Assembly: GCA_024304995.1 (NCBI GenBank)
Contig: JAMWZD010000003.1
Coordinates: 310,001-374,000 of the forward strand
Length of the DNA stretch: 64,000 bases
Direction of reading: 5' to 3'
Origin: Rickettsiales bacterium
Lineage (GTDB): Bacteria; Pseudomonadota; Alphaproteobacteria; Rickettsiales; UBA998
In this document: one piece after another, positions 18,135-27,198 of the stretch
Position numbering within the stretch: position 1 is the first letter of the stretch
How the letters are laid out: each line of letters opens with the position of its first letter
The notes under the pieces: model-generated
Seen by the model: only the letters and a program-made list of their open reading frames with translations
Database searches by the model: none
What the model was told of the DNA's origin: nothing
Program-made: the position numbers and the translations under genes

Positions 18135-18928
18135 ATGAAAAATAAGTTTCTTGATTTCATAGCATCTATTGGAGCAATATCTCAAGTGCTGTTTTACGTT
18201 GGCATTTTGGTACTTGTGTTTACAAGGTATTACCTATCAGGTGATATACATACTGACTACGAAGGAACCTTCAAACTGTTTAAAATCAGTGAGACGGTCA
18301 AAATCAGCGCTAGCAATTTAAGCACTAAGCAACGCATTGCAGACATTATTCCAATTCTATTTGTGTATTTGGGGCTGCTTTTTGGGTCATTGCAAAATGA
18401 CTATAAGAAAGCTGCTGATCAAGCACTAAGAGACAAAGAAGCTGCAAGGATTCAGAAAGCAAACGACGAAAAAGCCGCGTTCAATCGTGAACAAAGTATT
18501 GTCAGACGGGTGAATAAGAATATTGACATCATCACCCGAAGTGCGGAACTTTCTCGTCAGGCTGAACAAATAGCTAGGCAGACGAACAGCAAAGTTCAGG
18601 TCTGTAACTATTTTGTAGTCGGTGCTTTGAAATATCTTAGCCAGCAACTTGGCAAGCCGTCTGAGCAAAGCCTTGTTGGCGTGTCTCTAAGATACCAGAT
18701 ATTGCGAGGTGCTGTTTTTGATGACATGGACTATCACAAGCTGATTTTACAGGAAGTGATTTGAAACATGCCAGTTACAAAAATGCTGTGTTGGATGGTG
18801 CAAACTTTACCGACACAATCTTGCAGGATTATCCAAAAGATGGTTCAGGCATTAAAACAATAGAAGCGCTTTTTGCAGATGCTGCATCTTATGATAATGT
18901 TATCATTGCTTGCAGTTTAAACATATAA
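18135..18928 (+). pseudogene. membrane-anchored pentapeptide-repeat protein, frameshifted
   Basis: The first frame (18135-18764) encodes two membrane segments (about residues 8-30 and 72-88), a charged coiled-coil stretch (about 93-150) and then the start of a pentapeptide-repeat pattern (RGAVFDDMD). It ends in a non-repeat tail, LILQEVI. In another frame from 18725, stopping at 18928, the pattern continues: LSQADFTGSDLKHASYKNA, then VLDGANFTD. Adding one base near 18730 would join the two halves without loss. This reads as a recent one-base deletion, a sequencing error, or recoding. Pentapeptide-repeat proteins form right-handed quadrilateral helices with varied roles. Function is unknown. 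Confidence 0.7.
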
Positions 18929-18943
18929 AGAAAGCAGATTTAT

Positions 18944-18969
18944 GAGGTGCATCACGCGCCTCTTTTTTT
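18944..18969 (+). terminator. intrinsic terminator after the pentapeptide-repeat gene
   Basis: GAGGTGC (18944-18950) pairs with GCGCCTC (18956-18962) with one G-T wobble, followed by seven T residues. It overlaps the last codon of the convergent NAD synthetase gene. Confidence 0.75.
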
Positions 18970-20572
18970 ATCCCCCAAACCTATTCGCCAGTGGCAGCCT
19001 CCAATCCTTCCCAAATGATGTAGGATAGAGCTTCACGCCAATTGGCGCCTGGCGGCGTTTATATTCGGCTATTTTCAGCAGGCGGGTGATGCGGCGCACG
19101 GTGTCTTCATCATGCCCTGCTTCAATGAGTGAGAGGGCATCCATGCGGTTCTCTATAATGTCATATAAAATAGCATCCAGCACATCATATGGCGGCAGGC
19201 TGTCTTCATCTTTCTGGTCTGCGCGCAGTTCTGCGGAAGGCGGGCGAGTGATGATGCGTTCTGGCATCAGTTCATCCTTTGCAACTTTCGCATAATGCGG
19301 CACATGCGCATTGCGCCAGCGGGAGATGGCAAACACGTCTGTTTTATACGCATCTTTGAGCGGATTATATGCCCCGCACATATCGCCGTATAATGTGGCA
19401 TAGCCCACTGCCATCTCGCTTTTATTGCCTGTAGTGATGAGCAATGCATTGCTGGAATTGCTGAGCGCCATCAACGTTAAACCACGCAGGCGAGACTGGA
19501 TATTTTCTAGTGCCAAGTCGCTGACCTGCTGCCCTTCTAGCATGGAATCTATTGCGTCCATACCGTCTTTAATCGGCAGAATATCATATTGCACACCCAG
19601 ATTTTCCGCGAGCGCCTGCGCATCATCCAAGCTAATTTGCGCGGTGAAAGGTGAAGGGAGCATGACGCATTGCACGTTTTCTGCGCCTAAAGCATCTGCT
19701 GCCACAATGGCAGTGAGTGCAGAATCAATCCCACCTGAAAGCCCAATAAGCACTTTAGAAAACCCACTTTTCAACACATAATCTCGTAAGCCTATGACCA
19801 TCGCATGATAACATAAGGCGAATTTGTCTGATGCTTGCTCGCCCTTAGGCAATACTCCGTGATACTCATCCAAAAACACGGCTTGATGCGTGGTGTTGCC
19901 AGATTCATCCATAAAAAATGACCCGCCATCAAACACCAGCTCATCCTGCCCACCAACCATATTCACATAAAGCAACGACACATCAAAATGCGAGCAAAGC
20001 TCATGCGCTAACGCTTTGCGTTTAGCATCTTTTTCCACTTCAAAGGGGGAGCCGTTAATGACGATAGCCATATCTGCACCTTGTTTGCATGTAGCGTGTG
20101 ATACATCCATATTCCATATATCTGCGCAAATCAGCAATGCGATATTATGCCCTTTCCAATGCACCAACGGTTGCAATGGCGCAGGCTCAAAATAACGATG
20201 TTCATCAAACACACCATCATTGGGAAGGTTAGATTTACAGCGCACCTGCGTTCCACCTGCTGCAAAGAAATATGCTGCATTAAACAATACGTCCTGCTGA
20301 TAAATATTGCCAACAATGAGAGCCGTATCTTTGCCCTCTGTAGCTTGCGCCAGCGCATCATTGGCTTCCAGCGCTTCACGCACAAAATGCGGAAAATGCA
20401 GCAAATCCTCTGCGGGGTAGCCTGTGATGCACATTTCAGGGAATACCGCGAGTTCTGCACCCGAAGCGCAGGCTTTGTTATATTCGCGCAACACATGCGC
20501 AAGATTGCCTGAAATGTCTCCCACTTTCGGGTTGCATTGGCTGATATAGATGTCAGAAGGTGAGATGGTCAT
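18968..20572 (-). CDS. nadE: glutamine-dependent NAD+ synthetase
   Basis: 534 residues. It catalyses the last step of NAD synthesis, amidating nicotinate adenine dinucleotide. The N-terminal nitrilase-type glutaminase domain (about 1-260) has the Glu in FPEMCITGYP, the Lys in KSNLPNDGVFDE and the Cys in LLICADIWN. The C-terminal synthetase domain has the ATP-binding P-loop GLSGGIDSALTA and TTGNKSEMAVGYATLYGD. ATG 20572 has no strong ribosome-binding site. Confidence 0.96.
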   Translation of the reverse strand: MTISPSDIYISQCNPKVGDISGNLAHVLREYNKACASGAELAVFPEMCITGYPAEDLLHFPHFVREALEANDALAQATEGKDTALIVGNIYQQDVLFNAAYFFAAGGTQVRCKSNLPNDGVFDEHRYFEPAPLQPLVHWKGHNIALLICADIWNMDVSHATCKQGADMAIVINGSPFEVEKDAKRKALAHELCSHFDVSLLYVNMVGGQDELVFDGGSFFMDESGNTTHQAVFLDEYHGVLPKGEQASDKFALCYHAMVIGLRDYVLKSGFSKVLIGLSGGIDSALTAIVAADALGAENVQCVMLPSPFTAQISLDDAQALAENLGVQYDILPIKDGMDAIDSMLEGQQVSDLALENIQSRLRGLTLMALSNSSNALLITTGNKSEMAVGYATLYGDMCGAYNPLKDAYKTDVFAISRWRNAHVPHYAKVAKDELMPERIITRPPSAELRADQKDEDSLPPYDVLDAILYDIIENRMDALSLIEAGHDEDTVRRITRLLKIAEYKRRQAPIGVKLYPTSFGKDWRLPLANRFGG

Positions 20573-20600
20573 GAGTTATTATGTAATACAAAGCAATGTG

Positions 20601-20632
20601 ATGCGCCACCGCAATTTCTTGCGGTAGCGCAT
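20601..20632. other. long imperfect hairpin between nadE and the vWA gene
   Basis: Bases 20601-20614 pair with 20619-20632 over 14 positions with one mismatch, around a four-base loop. There is no T tract on either strand. It may protect the 3' end of the vWA transcript or act as a Rho-dependent end. Confidence 0.55.
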
Positions 20633-20637
20633 GAACA

Positions 20638-22728
20638 TTATTCTTTCCCCTGTAAAGACTCCGCCAACCTTACCAGTGAAATAAATTCGGAGCGATAACC
20701 AAACGCATCCTTCCCGCGTCCTTTCAGTGCTAGCTCAATCAAATCCTTATACGCATAATCTGCCACCCACGGTTCACCACGCAGTTTTTGCGCAAAGGTG
20801 GCGACGGCGGCGGCAAATTGTGTGTCTTGCTGCGGGCTGTCTGTCACGTTTGCATCCGTTATTGGCGTGCTGATGAGCGTGCTGGTGTCACTCTTTGGCA
20901 GTTTATAGCGGATTTTCACATGCGCAATTTCATCGCTAACCTTTGCTTCTTTCTTCTCTGCGTAACGCAATTCATCTGTCATGCGGGCATTGCTGCCTGT
21001 TGGGATAATCTCATACATTGCAGTCACCGTATGCCCTGCGCCAATTTCACCAGCGTCGATTTTGTCATTGTTAAAATCCTCACGGTTCAACATGCGGCTT
21101 TCATACCCAATCAGGCGATATTCTGCGACGCGGGACGGGTTAAATTCCACCTGAATTTTCACGTCTTTCGCAATAGTGAACAGGGTTGATCCTGCTTCTT
21201 CCACCAGCACTTTGCGTGCTTCGGAAAGCGTATCAATATACGCCGCATTCCCATTGCCATTTTGCGCAAGCGTTTGCATCAGCGCGTCATTATAATTTCC
21301 CTGACCAAAACCCAGCACAGAAAGTGACACACCGCTTTCACGCTTTTTGGCGATATAGTCCTTTAACTCCTCGTTGTTAGACATTCCAACATTGAAATCC
21401 CCATCTGTTGCCAGCATGACGCGGTTGACTCCTTCTGCGTCATAGTGCTGTTCGGCGAGGGCGTAAGCTTGTTTGATGCCTTGCTGACCTGCCGTGCTGC
21501 CGCCAGATTGCAGATTATCCAGCGCATCAAAAATGGCTTGCTTGTCGGCAGCTTTGGTGGGTTCAAGCGCGGTGCCTGCGCGCCCTGCATAAGTCACGAT
21601 AGACACCATATCCTCATCATCCAACGATTCCACCATCAAACGGAAAGCATTTTTAAGCAATGGCAATTTATCTTGCGCCTGCATAGAGCCAGACACGTCC
21701 ACCAGCAGCACAATATTTGCGCGAGGTTTGGTGGTGGCGGGGAGGTCATATCCCTGAATGCCGATATGCATGAGTTGTGTGTCTTCGTTCCACGGCGTTG
21801 GCATGATGGTCACGTCTGTGGCAAAAGGGGCATCTGCTGCTTTTGGCAGATCATAATCATAATCAAAATAATTGATCATCTCCTCAGGGCGCACCTGATT
21901 GGCATTTGGCAACTGCCCCTGATTCAGCGAGCGGCGCACATATGCATAAGAGGCGGTGTCCACATCTATTGAGAAGGTGGACACGGGTTCTGTTGACGTG
22001 ATTTTGAGCGCGTTTGGTTTGGTTTTCTCGAATTTGTCGTTGTTGGTTTGTTGTGGTACAGGTTCAAAGACTGGGGCAGGCGTTAAGCTGCGAGACTCTG
22101 TGTTAGCAACATTTGCTCTAGCCATTGCTTTAATTTTCTGTCTTCTTTGATAGGCTTCAGTTTCAGCCAAATGCATTTGTAATGTTTTTTGAGGCGCATC
22201 AGGTTTGGCAATATTAGGTTTAGCTTTTGCTGGTGCAGGTTTAGAAGATTTTTTTTCTTTATTAGAAGCTATAGAAACGCTAGGTTTAGCAGGTGCTTTA
22301 ACATCTGGACTGTAGATTAGCCCGTCAGCACTATAATCATATACCATTTCTGAGTTATCAGATCTTTGTGCTATCTCCATCTGTGGTTCAGCTTTTTTCA
22401 TTGCTTTATTGTCTGTCCCAAGATGTTGCACAAGGTCAGTATTATTAAACACTCCCCACGCTAACAAATAAGCACATGACCCAGCCAGCGCCGTTCCAAT
22501 AACATATTTTTTCTTCAACATAACATTCTCCTTTTTGTTGGTTGCAAAGGTATGACGCAACCAATCCACCAATCCTTGGGAGAATTTTTTATTTTTTTTC
22601 TGCAACGCTTCATCAAATGCCTGCGTACCTTGCGCAATGTGATGATATTTCACCGCGCTGGAGGGTTCGGGCGTGTCAATATCACGCAATCCATGCAACG
22701 CGCTTTCCAGCGTATCCTTATCCGTCAT
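20638..22728 (-). CDS. membrane-anchored vWA-domain protein (YfbK/DUF3520 type)
   Basis: 696 residues. Residues 1-95 are cytoplasmic and helical, followed by a membrane segment (VIGTALAGSCAYLLAWGVF), a topology like anti-sigma factors. A low-complexity Pro/Lys/Ala linker precedes the N-terminal vWA-associated domain (PVSTFSIDVDTASYAYVRR), the von Willebrand factor A domain with MIDAS motif (LLVDVSGSMQ, later TDGDFNVG), and a C-terminal DUF3520-like region ending in GYRSEFISLVRLAE. It overlaps the upstream sigma-factor gene by four bases (ATGA), so the two are translationally coupled. It probably controls that sigma factor and senses an envelope signal (inference). Confidence 0.85.
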   Translation of the reverse strand: MTDKDTLESALHGLRDIDTPEPSSAVKYHHIAQGTQAFDEALQKKNKKFSQGLVDWLRHTFATNKKENVMLKKKYVIGTALAGSCAYLLAWGVFNNTDLVQHLGTDNKAMKKAEPQMEIAQRSDNSEMVYDYSADGLIYSPDVKAPAKPSVSIASNKEKKSSKPAPAKAKPNIAKPDAPQKTLQMHLAETEAYQRRQKIKAMARANVANTESRSLTPAPVFEPVPQQTNNDKFEKTKPNALKITSTEPVSTFSIDVDTASYAYVRRSLNQGQLPNANQVRPEEMINYFDYDYDLPKAADAPFATDVTIMPTPWNEDTQLMHIGIQGYDLPATTKPRANIVLLVDVSGSMQAQDKLPLLKNAFRLMVESLDDEDMVSIVTYAGRAGTALEPTKAADKQAIFDALDNLQSGGSTAGQQGIKQAYALAEQHYDAEGVNRVMLATDGDFNVGMSNNEELKDYIAKKRESGVSLSVLGFGQGNYNDALMQTLAQNGNGNAAYIDTLSEARKVLVEEAGSTLFTIAKDVKIQVEFNPSRVAEYRLIGYESRMLNREDFNNDKIDAGEIGAGHTVTAMYEIIPTGSNARMTDELRYAEKKEAKVSDEIAHVKIRYKLPKSDTSTLISTPITDANVTDSPQQDTQFAAAVATFAQKLRGEPWVADYAYKDLIELALKGRGKDAFGYRSEFISLVRLAESLQGKE

Positions 22729-23258
22729 CTCGTCCCTCCATATTCTTTTGTTGCCCAGTCACCCAGCGTTTTCTTCGCCTGATGAATATGCCATGAGACC
22801 GTGCTTTCCTTGCAGTTCATAATCTCCGCTGCCTCGCCGTGGCTCATTTCTTCACTATAGACTAATAATATGGCGCTGCGTTGCTTGTCTGGCAAGGTTT
22901 GCACTTTCTGCCATAATTGCTGATGCTCCAGCGGGCGCTGCACGTCTGCTGCATGTGCGCCTGCCAACGTTTCCAGCACCAGCATATCCACATGCGGTTT
23001 GTGCTTGCGCCGTGCATCATGCGCCATGTTGATGGTGATGCGATATAGCCACGTGCTGAATTTGCTTTCCCCGCGAAACTGCCCCATGCTGCGCCCCACC
23101 TTGATGCAGACATCCTGCGCAATATCTTCCGCCTGATGCGCATCCCCACACCATTTGTAAGCCGCGCGATAGATCATGTCATAATGCATCTCCAGCAGGC
23201 TGGAAAACGCATCTCTATCACCGTTTTGTGCGTGGGTTATCAATTCAGCTTCATTCAT
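22725..23258 (-). CDS. ECF-type RNA polymerase sigma factor
   Basis: 177 residues with sigma region 2 (FSSLLEMHYDMIYRAAYKWCGD, AEDIAQDVCIKVGR, FSTWLYRITINMAHD) and region 4 (LPDKQRSAILLVYSEEMSHG, AAEIMNCKESTVSWHIHQAKK). It directs RNA polymerase to a dedicated promoter set. It overlaps the downstream vWA membrane gene, which has an anti-sigma-like N-terminus. No zinc-binding anti-sigma gene is present. Confidence 0.92.
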   Translation of the reverse strand: MNEAELITHAQNGDRDAFSSLLEMHYDMIYRAAYKWCGDAHQAEDIAQDVCIKVGRSMGQFRGESKFSTWLYRITINMAHDARRKHKPHVDMLVLETLAGAHAADVQRPLEHQQLWQKVQTLPDKQRSAILLVYSEEMSHGEAAEIMNCKESTVSWHIHQAKKTLGDWATKEYGGTR

Positions 23259-23341
23259 AGTCTTATGTCATAATATAGATAAGACGTAGCAGCTAACCCT
23301 TTCCTTTGGGTTAAAATGCAGATTTTATACAGCAAATAAAA

Positions 23342-23366
23342 ATGGCGCTGAATGAATCAGCGCCAT
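23342..23366 (-). terminator. intrinsic terminator of the 23390-24832 gene
   Basis: ATGGCGCTGA (23342-23351) pairs perfectly with 23357-23366 around five bases. On the minus strand it is followed by TTTTTATTT. Confidence 0.8.
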
Positions 23367-23389
23367 ACGTATAAATTTTGAAAATGAGT

Positions 23390-24832
23390 TTAAACAGACA
23401 GCTCAGCCGTTTTGGCATCTTCCTGTTCCGCACGAACTTTGTCTCCAAATGAGCCATCGGTTTTGACGATGTTGTTTGCACCGTCTGGTTTGCTGACCTT
23501 TTCAGCAAAACTGGTCTGCTGCTCGGCTTTGGCAGCATCTGCGGCATATCTATCCACAAATGATGTTAGTTTCACTTTGTCATTTGCAATCTCTTCATCA
23601 AAATTGCGGATGTCTGTGGTGAGTTGCTGTTTTTTCTTGTCACCGCCAGATTTGAGGAGGTGGTCAACGCCTGCGATTAATGCAGCCGTTCCAACAACCA
23701 CGGCAGCGACAACGCCAAACTGTGCAGCTCGTCCTTTAAAATCATTATTTTTATTTAAGCTGTTAAATGCTTCAACTGGTTTTTGCATTTGCTCACCAAA
23801 TTTGCGTCCTTCGGTGGCTACTTTACTAGCTAATTCCTCTACGGGCTTTAGCAAATCCCCTTTTTCTTTTGAAAGAAATTGTTTCTTATTATCACGATTG
23901 TTTTCAATAAAATTAGTAGCTTTATCTTTGATTGCCTGAATTTGATCTTTATCTAGCTTCCCTTCGTCCAATAAAGGTTTTAATTTCTTATCAATCAATT
24001 CGCCAGCGCTTTTGTAGGTGTCTGTAGCTTTTGCAGGATCATCAATCTGAGCTAATTTATCAGCTTCTTTTACTATAGCTGCAGTAAAGTCTTTTACATT
24101 TTCGGATAACGTTTTAACGACGGAGTCATCTAAATCATTTAGCTTACTGTTAAATTCATTAGCCATTCCATCTTTTGTGAATTGTTGTGCTTGTTTAACA
24201 AAATCACCTAATTTTTTTGAAGCGTCATTAACAATTTTATTATTATCTAATTGTGATTGTGTTAAATCTCCATCCTTTACTTTAGTAAAAATGTTTTTAC
24301 CAAAGTTTTCAACAATTTCCTGAACTTTTTTCTCGCTAAATGTACCCTCTTCGGTGAATCCTTTTTTGGTCGCCTCTTTAAGCATTTTGTTCAAAATGCT
24401 TTGGTCATTATACATGCCATGCATCACCTTCATTGCCGCTGCAGCACTCACGCCGCCAATGGCTGCGCTCTGGATGGTGTTTGTGCCTTTGATGGCTTCA
24501 CGCTCTGTTGCTTTCATTTCGCGCTGGGCGGATTTTTCTGCGATGTCACGTTCCAGTGCGGTGCGTTCCATTGCAAAAGAATCATCAAAATTTTTCATTT
24601 TTGGGGCAGCATCTGGTGCAGGAGCCTGTGTCTGCATGGTTTTCACTGCATCTAGCTGCTCTTGCATTTGCGCCGTCATTTCAGGGGGAAGCACATCTTT
24701 GTTCTTCGTAACAAACGCCTGCAATTCTTCAACGGAGACGCGCTCACCCTGCTGTTCACGCTGCGCCATTGCCAGCATTTCCTGCATCGCCGCCTGTTGT
24801 TGCTCTATGTTGGTCGTTTGTTCCTGTGCCAT
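23390..24832 (-). CDS. orphan coiled-coil membrane protein
   Basis: 480 residues from ATG 24832 (a TTG two codons earlier is less likely). The first 75 residues are Gln/Met/Glu-rich and helical. A small Ala/Gly segment (SAAIGGVSAAAAMKVMHGM, about 125-145) is followed by a long charged helical region of about 200 residues, one hydrophobic segment (FGVVAAVVVGTAALIAGV, about 380-397), and a charged C-terminus. There is no signal peptide. No family is recognised. The style (Gln-rich, Ala/Gly hydrophobic patches, no signal) recurs in the orphan genes at 29563, 32505 and 46413. It could be a secreted effector or a cell-envelope structural protein; this is speculation. Confidence 0.6.
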   Translation of the reverse strand: MAQEQTTNIEQQQAAMQEMLAMAQREQQGERVSVEELQAFVTKNKDVLPPEMTAQMQEQLDAVKTMQTQAPAPDAAPKMKNFDDSFAMERTALERDIAEKSAQREMKATEREAIKGTNTIQSAAIGGVSAAAAMKVMHGMYNDQSILNKMLKEATKKGFTEEGTFSEKKVQEIVENFGKNIFTKVKDGDLTQSQLDNNKIVNDASKKLGDFVKQAQQFTKDGMANEFNSKLNDLDDSVVKTLSENVKDFTAAIVKEADKLAQIDDPAKATDTYKSAGELIDKKLKPLLDEGKLDKDQIQAIKDKATNFIENNRDNKKQFLSKEKGDLLKPVEELASKVATEGRKFGEQMQKPVEAFNSLNKNNDFKGRAAQFGVVAAVVVGTAALIAGVDHLLKSGGDKKKQQLTTDIRNFDEEIANDKVKLTSFVDRYAADAAKAEQQTSFAEKVSKPDGANNIVKTDGSFGDKVRAEQEDAKTAELSV

Positions 24833-24929
24833 AATCAAATAATGTGTTTTGTTCCGCTACTATTACACTATACCAACTAACTATGACAGCTTTGTGACAA
24901 ACGCATAAAGATATGCTAAAAAAAACCAG

Positions 24930-25355
24930 ATGAAGCGATATTTAGGATTTGATATAGGCACGAAAACGATTGGCTTTGCCACGTCGGATGCATTGGGGAT
25001 GATTGCAACACCGTTGGAAACGCTGAGGCGCACGAAGTTTTCTAAAGATATACTGAAAATACAATCCCTTATTAAAGACCGTGACATTACAGATTGCGTG
25101 CTGGGGCTGCCGTTGAACATGGACGGAACGGAAGGCACGCGCTGCCAGTCCACTCGCGCATTTGCGCGCAATCTGGCGCAGCATGTGGATTGTGATATTC
25201 ATTTCTGGGATGAGCGCATGTCCTCTCTGGCAGTGGAGCGCACTATGCTGGAAGCGGATATTTCCCGCGCCAAACGCGCTGAGAATGTGGACAAACTGGC
25301 AGCAAGTTATATTTTGCAGGGATTTTTAGATGCTAACCGCTTAAAAACGCCGTAA
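24930..25355 (+). CDS. ruvX: Holliday junction resolvase-like RuvX (YqgF)
   Basis: 141 residues, the usual size. An RNase H-fold nuclease of the YqgF/RuvX family, linked to pre-16S rRNA 5' maturation and junction resolution. Motifs: LGFDIGTKTIGFA with the first catalytic Asp, VLGLPLNMDGTEG, and FWDERMSS, followed by DKLAASYILQGFLD near the end. There is no ribosome-binding site before ATG 24930. It is divergent from the 24832 gene. Confidence 0.93.
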   Translation: MKRYLGFDIGTKTIGFATSDALGMIATPLETLRRTKFSKDILKIQSLIKDRDITDCVLGLPLNMDGTEGTRCQSTRAFARNLAQHVDCDIHFWDERMSSLAVERTMLEADISRAKRAENVDKLAASYILQGFLDANRLKTP

Positions 25356-25405
25356 ATGCTGCATTTATTCATGTTTCATTAAAATGATTTATGCTAAAAT
25401 AAATA

Positions 25406-26104
25406 ATGGAAACACCAATTCGTTATTTTTACGGCATATGTGAAAAATTTGAGACTATCCCAATAGCAGAACCATTTAACGTCTTAACCAATCTTGCATT
25501 TATCGGTGTAGCCATCGCCTTATATCGTTATGCGCGAAACCATGAAGACCTAAAAGGTTTCTGGTTATATGACATATATTTACTCATTTTCCTTATTTTG
25601 TGCATTGGGGTGTGTAGTTCCATATTTCATTTAATGCCCAGCGCAGAAACAGAATTGATTGATACCATTCCTATCGTTGCATTCATCAATATTTTCTTTT
25701 TAAGCACCGTAGTGCGCATTGCAGGGTGCAAACCGCTGGAAACGGTCATCTGCTATATTGCCTATGCAGGATTTACGCATATTCTGATTACCCATTTTCC
25801 TAACGCGCTGAATGATTCTATTGGTTATCTTTCTACAATGAGCGCATTGTGCGTCGTGGCATTTTATCTGAACATGAAGCGCAGAGCGGCGGCGCGGTCT
25901 TTTCTGGCGGCAGCATTGTTAGGGGTAATCTCGTTGTTCTTCCGCTCTATAGACAATGCTGTGTGTGACATGTTCCCACTGGGAACACACTTCCTGTGGC
26001 ATATTTTCAATGCAACCTTAATTTACATCCTCATGCAGCAGCTCATACGAAATGTAAATCGCAGAGCGAGGATGTTGCGTGCAGCCAGTGAGCATTTTGC
26101 CTGA
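25406..26104 (+). CDS. ceramidase-family membrane protein, copy 1
   Basis: 232 residues with about seven membrane helices. It matches the alkaline ceramidase family of the CREST hydrolase superfamily: EPFNVLTNLAFI, then SSIFHLMPSAETELIDTIP with the conserved His and Asp, and [11 protein letters not shown] near the C-terminus with the last two His. These His/Asp residues form the zinc site in the family. Predicted activity is hydrolysis of an amide-linked lipid in the inner membrane. It is paired with a paralogue at 26492 across one small membrane gene. Bacterial members often have unknown substrates. Confidence 0.8.
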   Translation: METPIRYFYGICEKFETIPIAEPFNVLTNLAFIGVAIALYRYARNHEDLKGFWLYDIYLLIFLILCIGVCSSIFHLMPSAETELIDTIPIVAFINIFFLSTVVRIAGCKPLETVICYIAYAGFTHILITHFPNALNDSIGYLSTMSALCVVAFYLNMKRRAAARSFLAAALLGVISLFFRSIDNAVCDMFPLGTHFLWHIFNATLIYILMQQLIRNVNRRARMLRAASEHFA

Positions 26105-26109
26105 TAGGC

Positions 26110-26137
26110 TTGCATATTTAAAAACAACATGTATAGT
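26110..26137 (+). promoter_or_regulatory. predicted sigma-70 promoter for the 83-aa gene
   Basis: TTGCAT (26110-26115), a 16-base spacer, and TATAGT (26132-26137) give a good vegetative promoter. Predicted transcription start is near 26144, about 19 bases before ATG 26163. Confidence 0.5.
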
Positions 26138-26162
26138 AAAATCTGTCCTTTACTTACACATA

Positions 26163-26414
26163 ATGATGTTACGAAATTTTATTGGCAGTCTTGTTTTGCT
26201 TGGCTCATTAGCCTGTTCGGGAATTTACACTTTTGGCATCATGATTGCTTCAGATGATCTTCGTAGTTCTTCTCCAGAAGTTCTGGTCGATGCATATGAC
26301 ATAAATATGAACGACCTAACAACTGACAAAGAAGTTATGGCTGTTTCCATTTTCGCCATGATGTGTTCAGTAGGGTTGTTTACTCTCGGTCTGCTCATAT
26401 TGCTGGATAAATAA
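26163..26414 (+). CDS. small membrane protein, two helices
   Basis: 83 residues from ATG 26163 (the next codon, 26166, is also ATG). Two hydrophobic segments (about 5-25 and 60-79) flank a polar, acidic loop (SDDLRSSSPEVLVDAYD). No family is recognised. It lies between the two ceramidase-family genes with its own predicted promoter and a strong terminator after it, so it could be a partner subunit or regulator of those enzymes (inference). Confidence 0.6.
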   Translation: MMLRNFIGSLVLLGSLACSGIYTFGIMIASDDLRSSSPEVLVDAYDINMNDLTTDKEVMAVSIFAMMCSVGLFTLGLLILLDK

Positions 26415-26460
26415 TCCTGTTATCTGGCAGAGCAGAATAACTGCTTTACAACTTAACTCT

Positions 26461-26491
26461 CCCTTAGTACCCAGTTACTAAGGGTTTTTTT
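26461..26491 (+). terminator. terminator-like hairpin abutting the next start codon
   Basis: CCCTTAGTA (26461-26469) pairs perfectly with TACTAAGGG (26476-26484), followed by seven T residues (26485-26491). The ATG of the second ceramidase gene begins at 26492. The right arm ends in AAGGG, seven bases before that ATG, so the only candidate ribosome-binding site is inside the stem. It can act as a terminator for the 83-aa gene and as a switch for the next one. Confidence 0.75.
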
Positions 26492-27142
26492 ATGGCATAT
26501 CTGGACAGCTATTGTGAACGAGCGGGTGAGGCACATTTTTGGGCAGAGCCTGTAAATGCCATCAGCAATATTGCATTTTTAATCGCGGCTTATGTCGCGT
26601 TTCAATTATTGAAAAGAACAGGCATAAAGAAATGGGACATTTTTTTGCTTCCTGTTATTCTGGCGTGCATAGGAATTGGCAGTTTTGCCTGGCATGTTAT
26701 GGCAGATGAATTTACGCTGATGCTGGATGTGATCCCTATAACACTATTTATCAATCTCTATATAATCATTTTCACTATGCGTTGCCTGCAATGGCGCTGG
26801 TGGGGTGTGGTCGGTGCATTTATTGCGCTTCAGCTTATGAATGTGGGCGCAGGCATGTGGTTTGACCCTGACACGCTGTATGGCACTATTATGTATCTCC
26901 CCACCTACGCCATGCTTGCAGCACTATGTGCATTCAGCGCCCTGATGGGCAAACCATTTGCGCACCATTTGCTGATCATCACTCTGATATGGACGTGTTC
27001 GCTTATTTTCCGAACCATAGATATTCCCTTATGTTATGCCACACACATTGGCACACATTTCCTCTGGCATATTGCAAATGCGGTCGTGTTGTATGAATTA
27101 ATCAAACTTGCAGTATTCTATGAGCGTAGCAAGGCACATTAA
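26492..27142 (+). CDS. ceramidase-family membrane protein, copy 2
   Basis: 216 residues with about seven membrane helices. Conserved family blocks are [32 protein letters not shown] and [18 protein letters not shown], giving the His/Asp zinc-site residues. It is clearly paralogous to the 25406 gene but well diverged. The start ATG 26492 directly follows the T tract of a hairpin, and the AAGGG that could serve as ribosome-binding site lies in the stem, suggesting regulated translation or attenuation. An amide-lipid hydrolase in the inner membrane is the likely function. Confidence 0.8.
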   Translation: MAYLDSYCERAGEAHFWAEPVNAISNIAFLIAAYVAFQLLKRTGIKKWDIFLLPVILACIGIGSFAWHVMADEFTLMLDVIPITLFINLYIIIFTMRCLQWRWWGVVGAFIALQLMNVGAGMWFDPDTLYGTIMYLPTYAMLAALCAFSALMGKPFAHHLLIITLIWTCSLIFRTIDIPLCYATHIGTHFLWHIANAVVLYELIKLAVFYERSKAH

Positions 27143-27198
27143 AGCGCTTGCAATCATCCATTCTTTTTCCTACAACATTTATAAAAGAGAATGTAACT

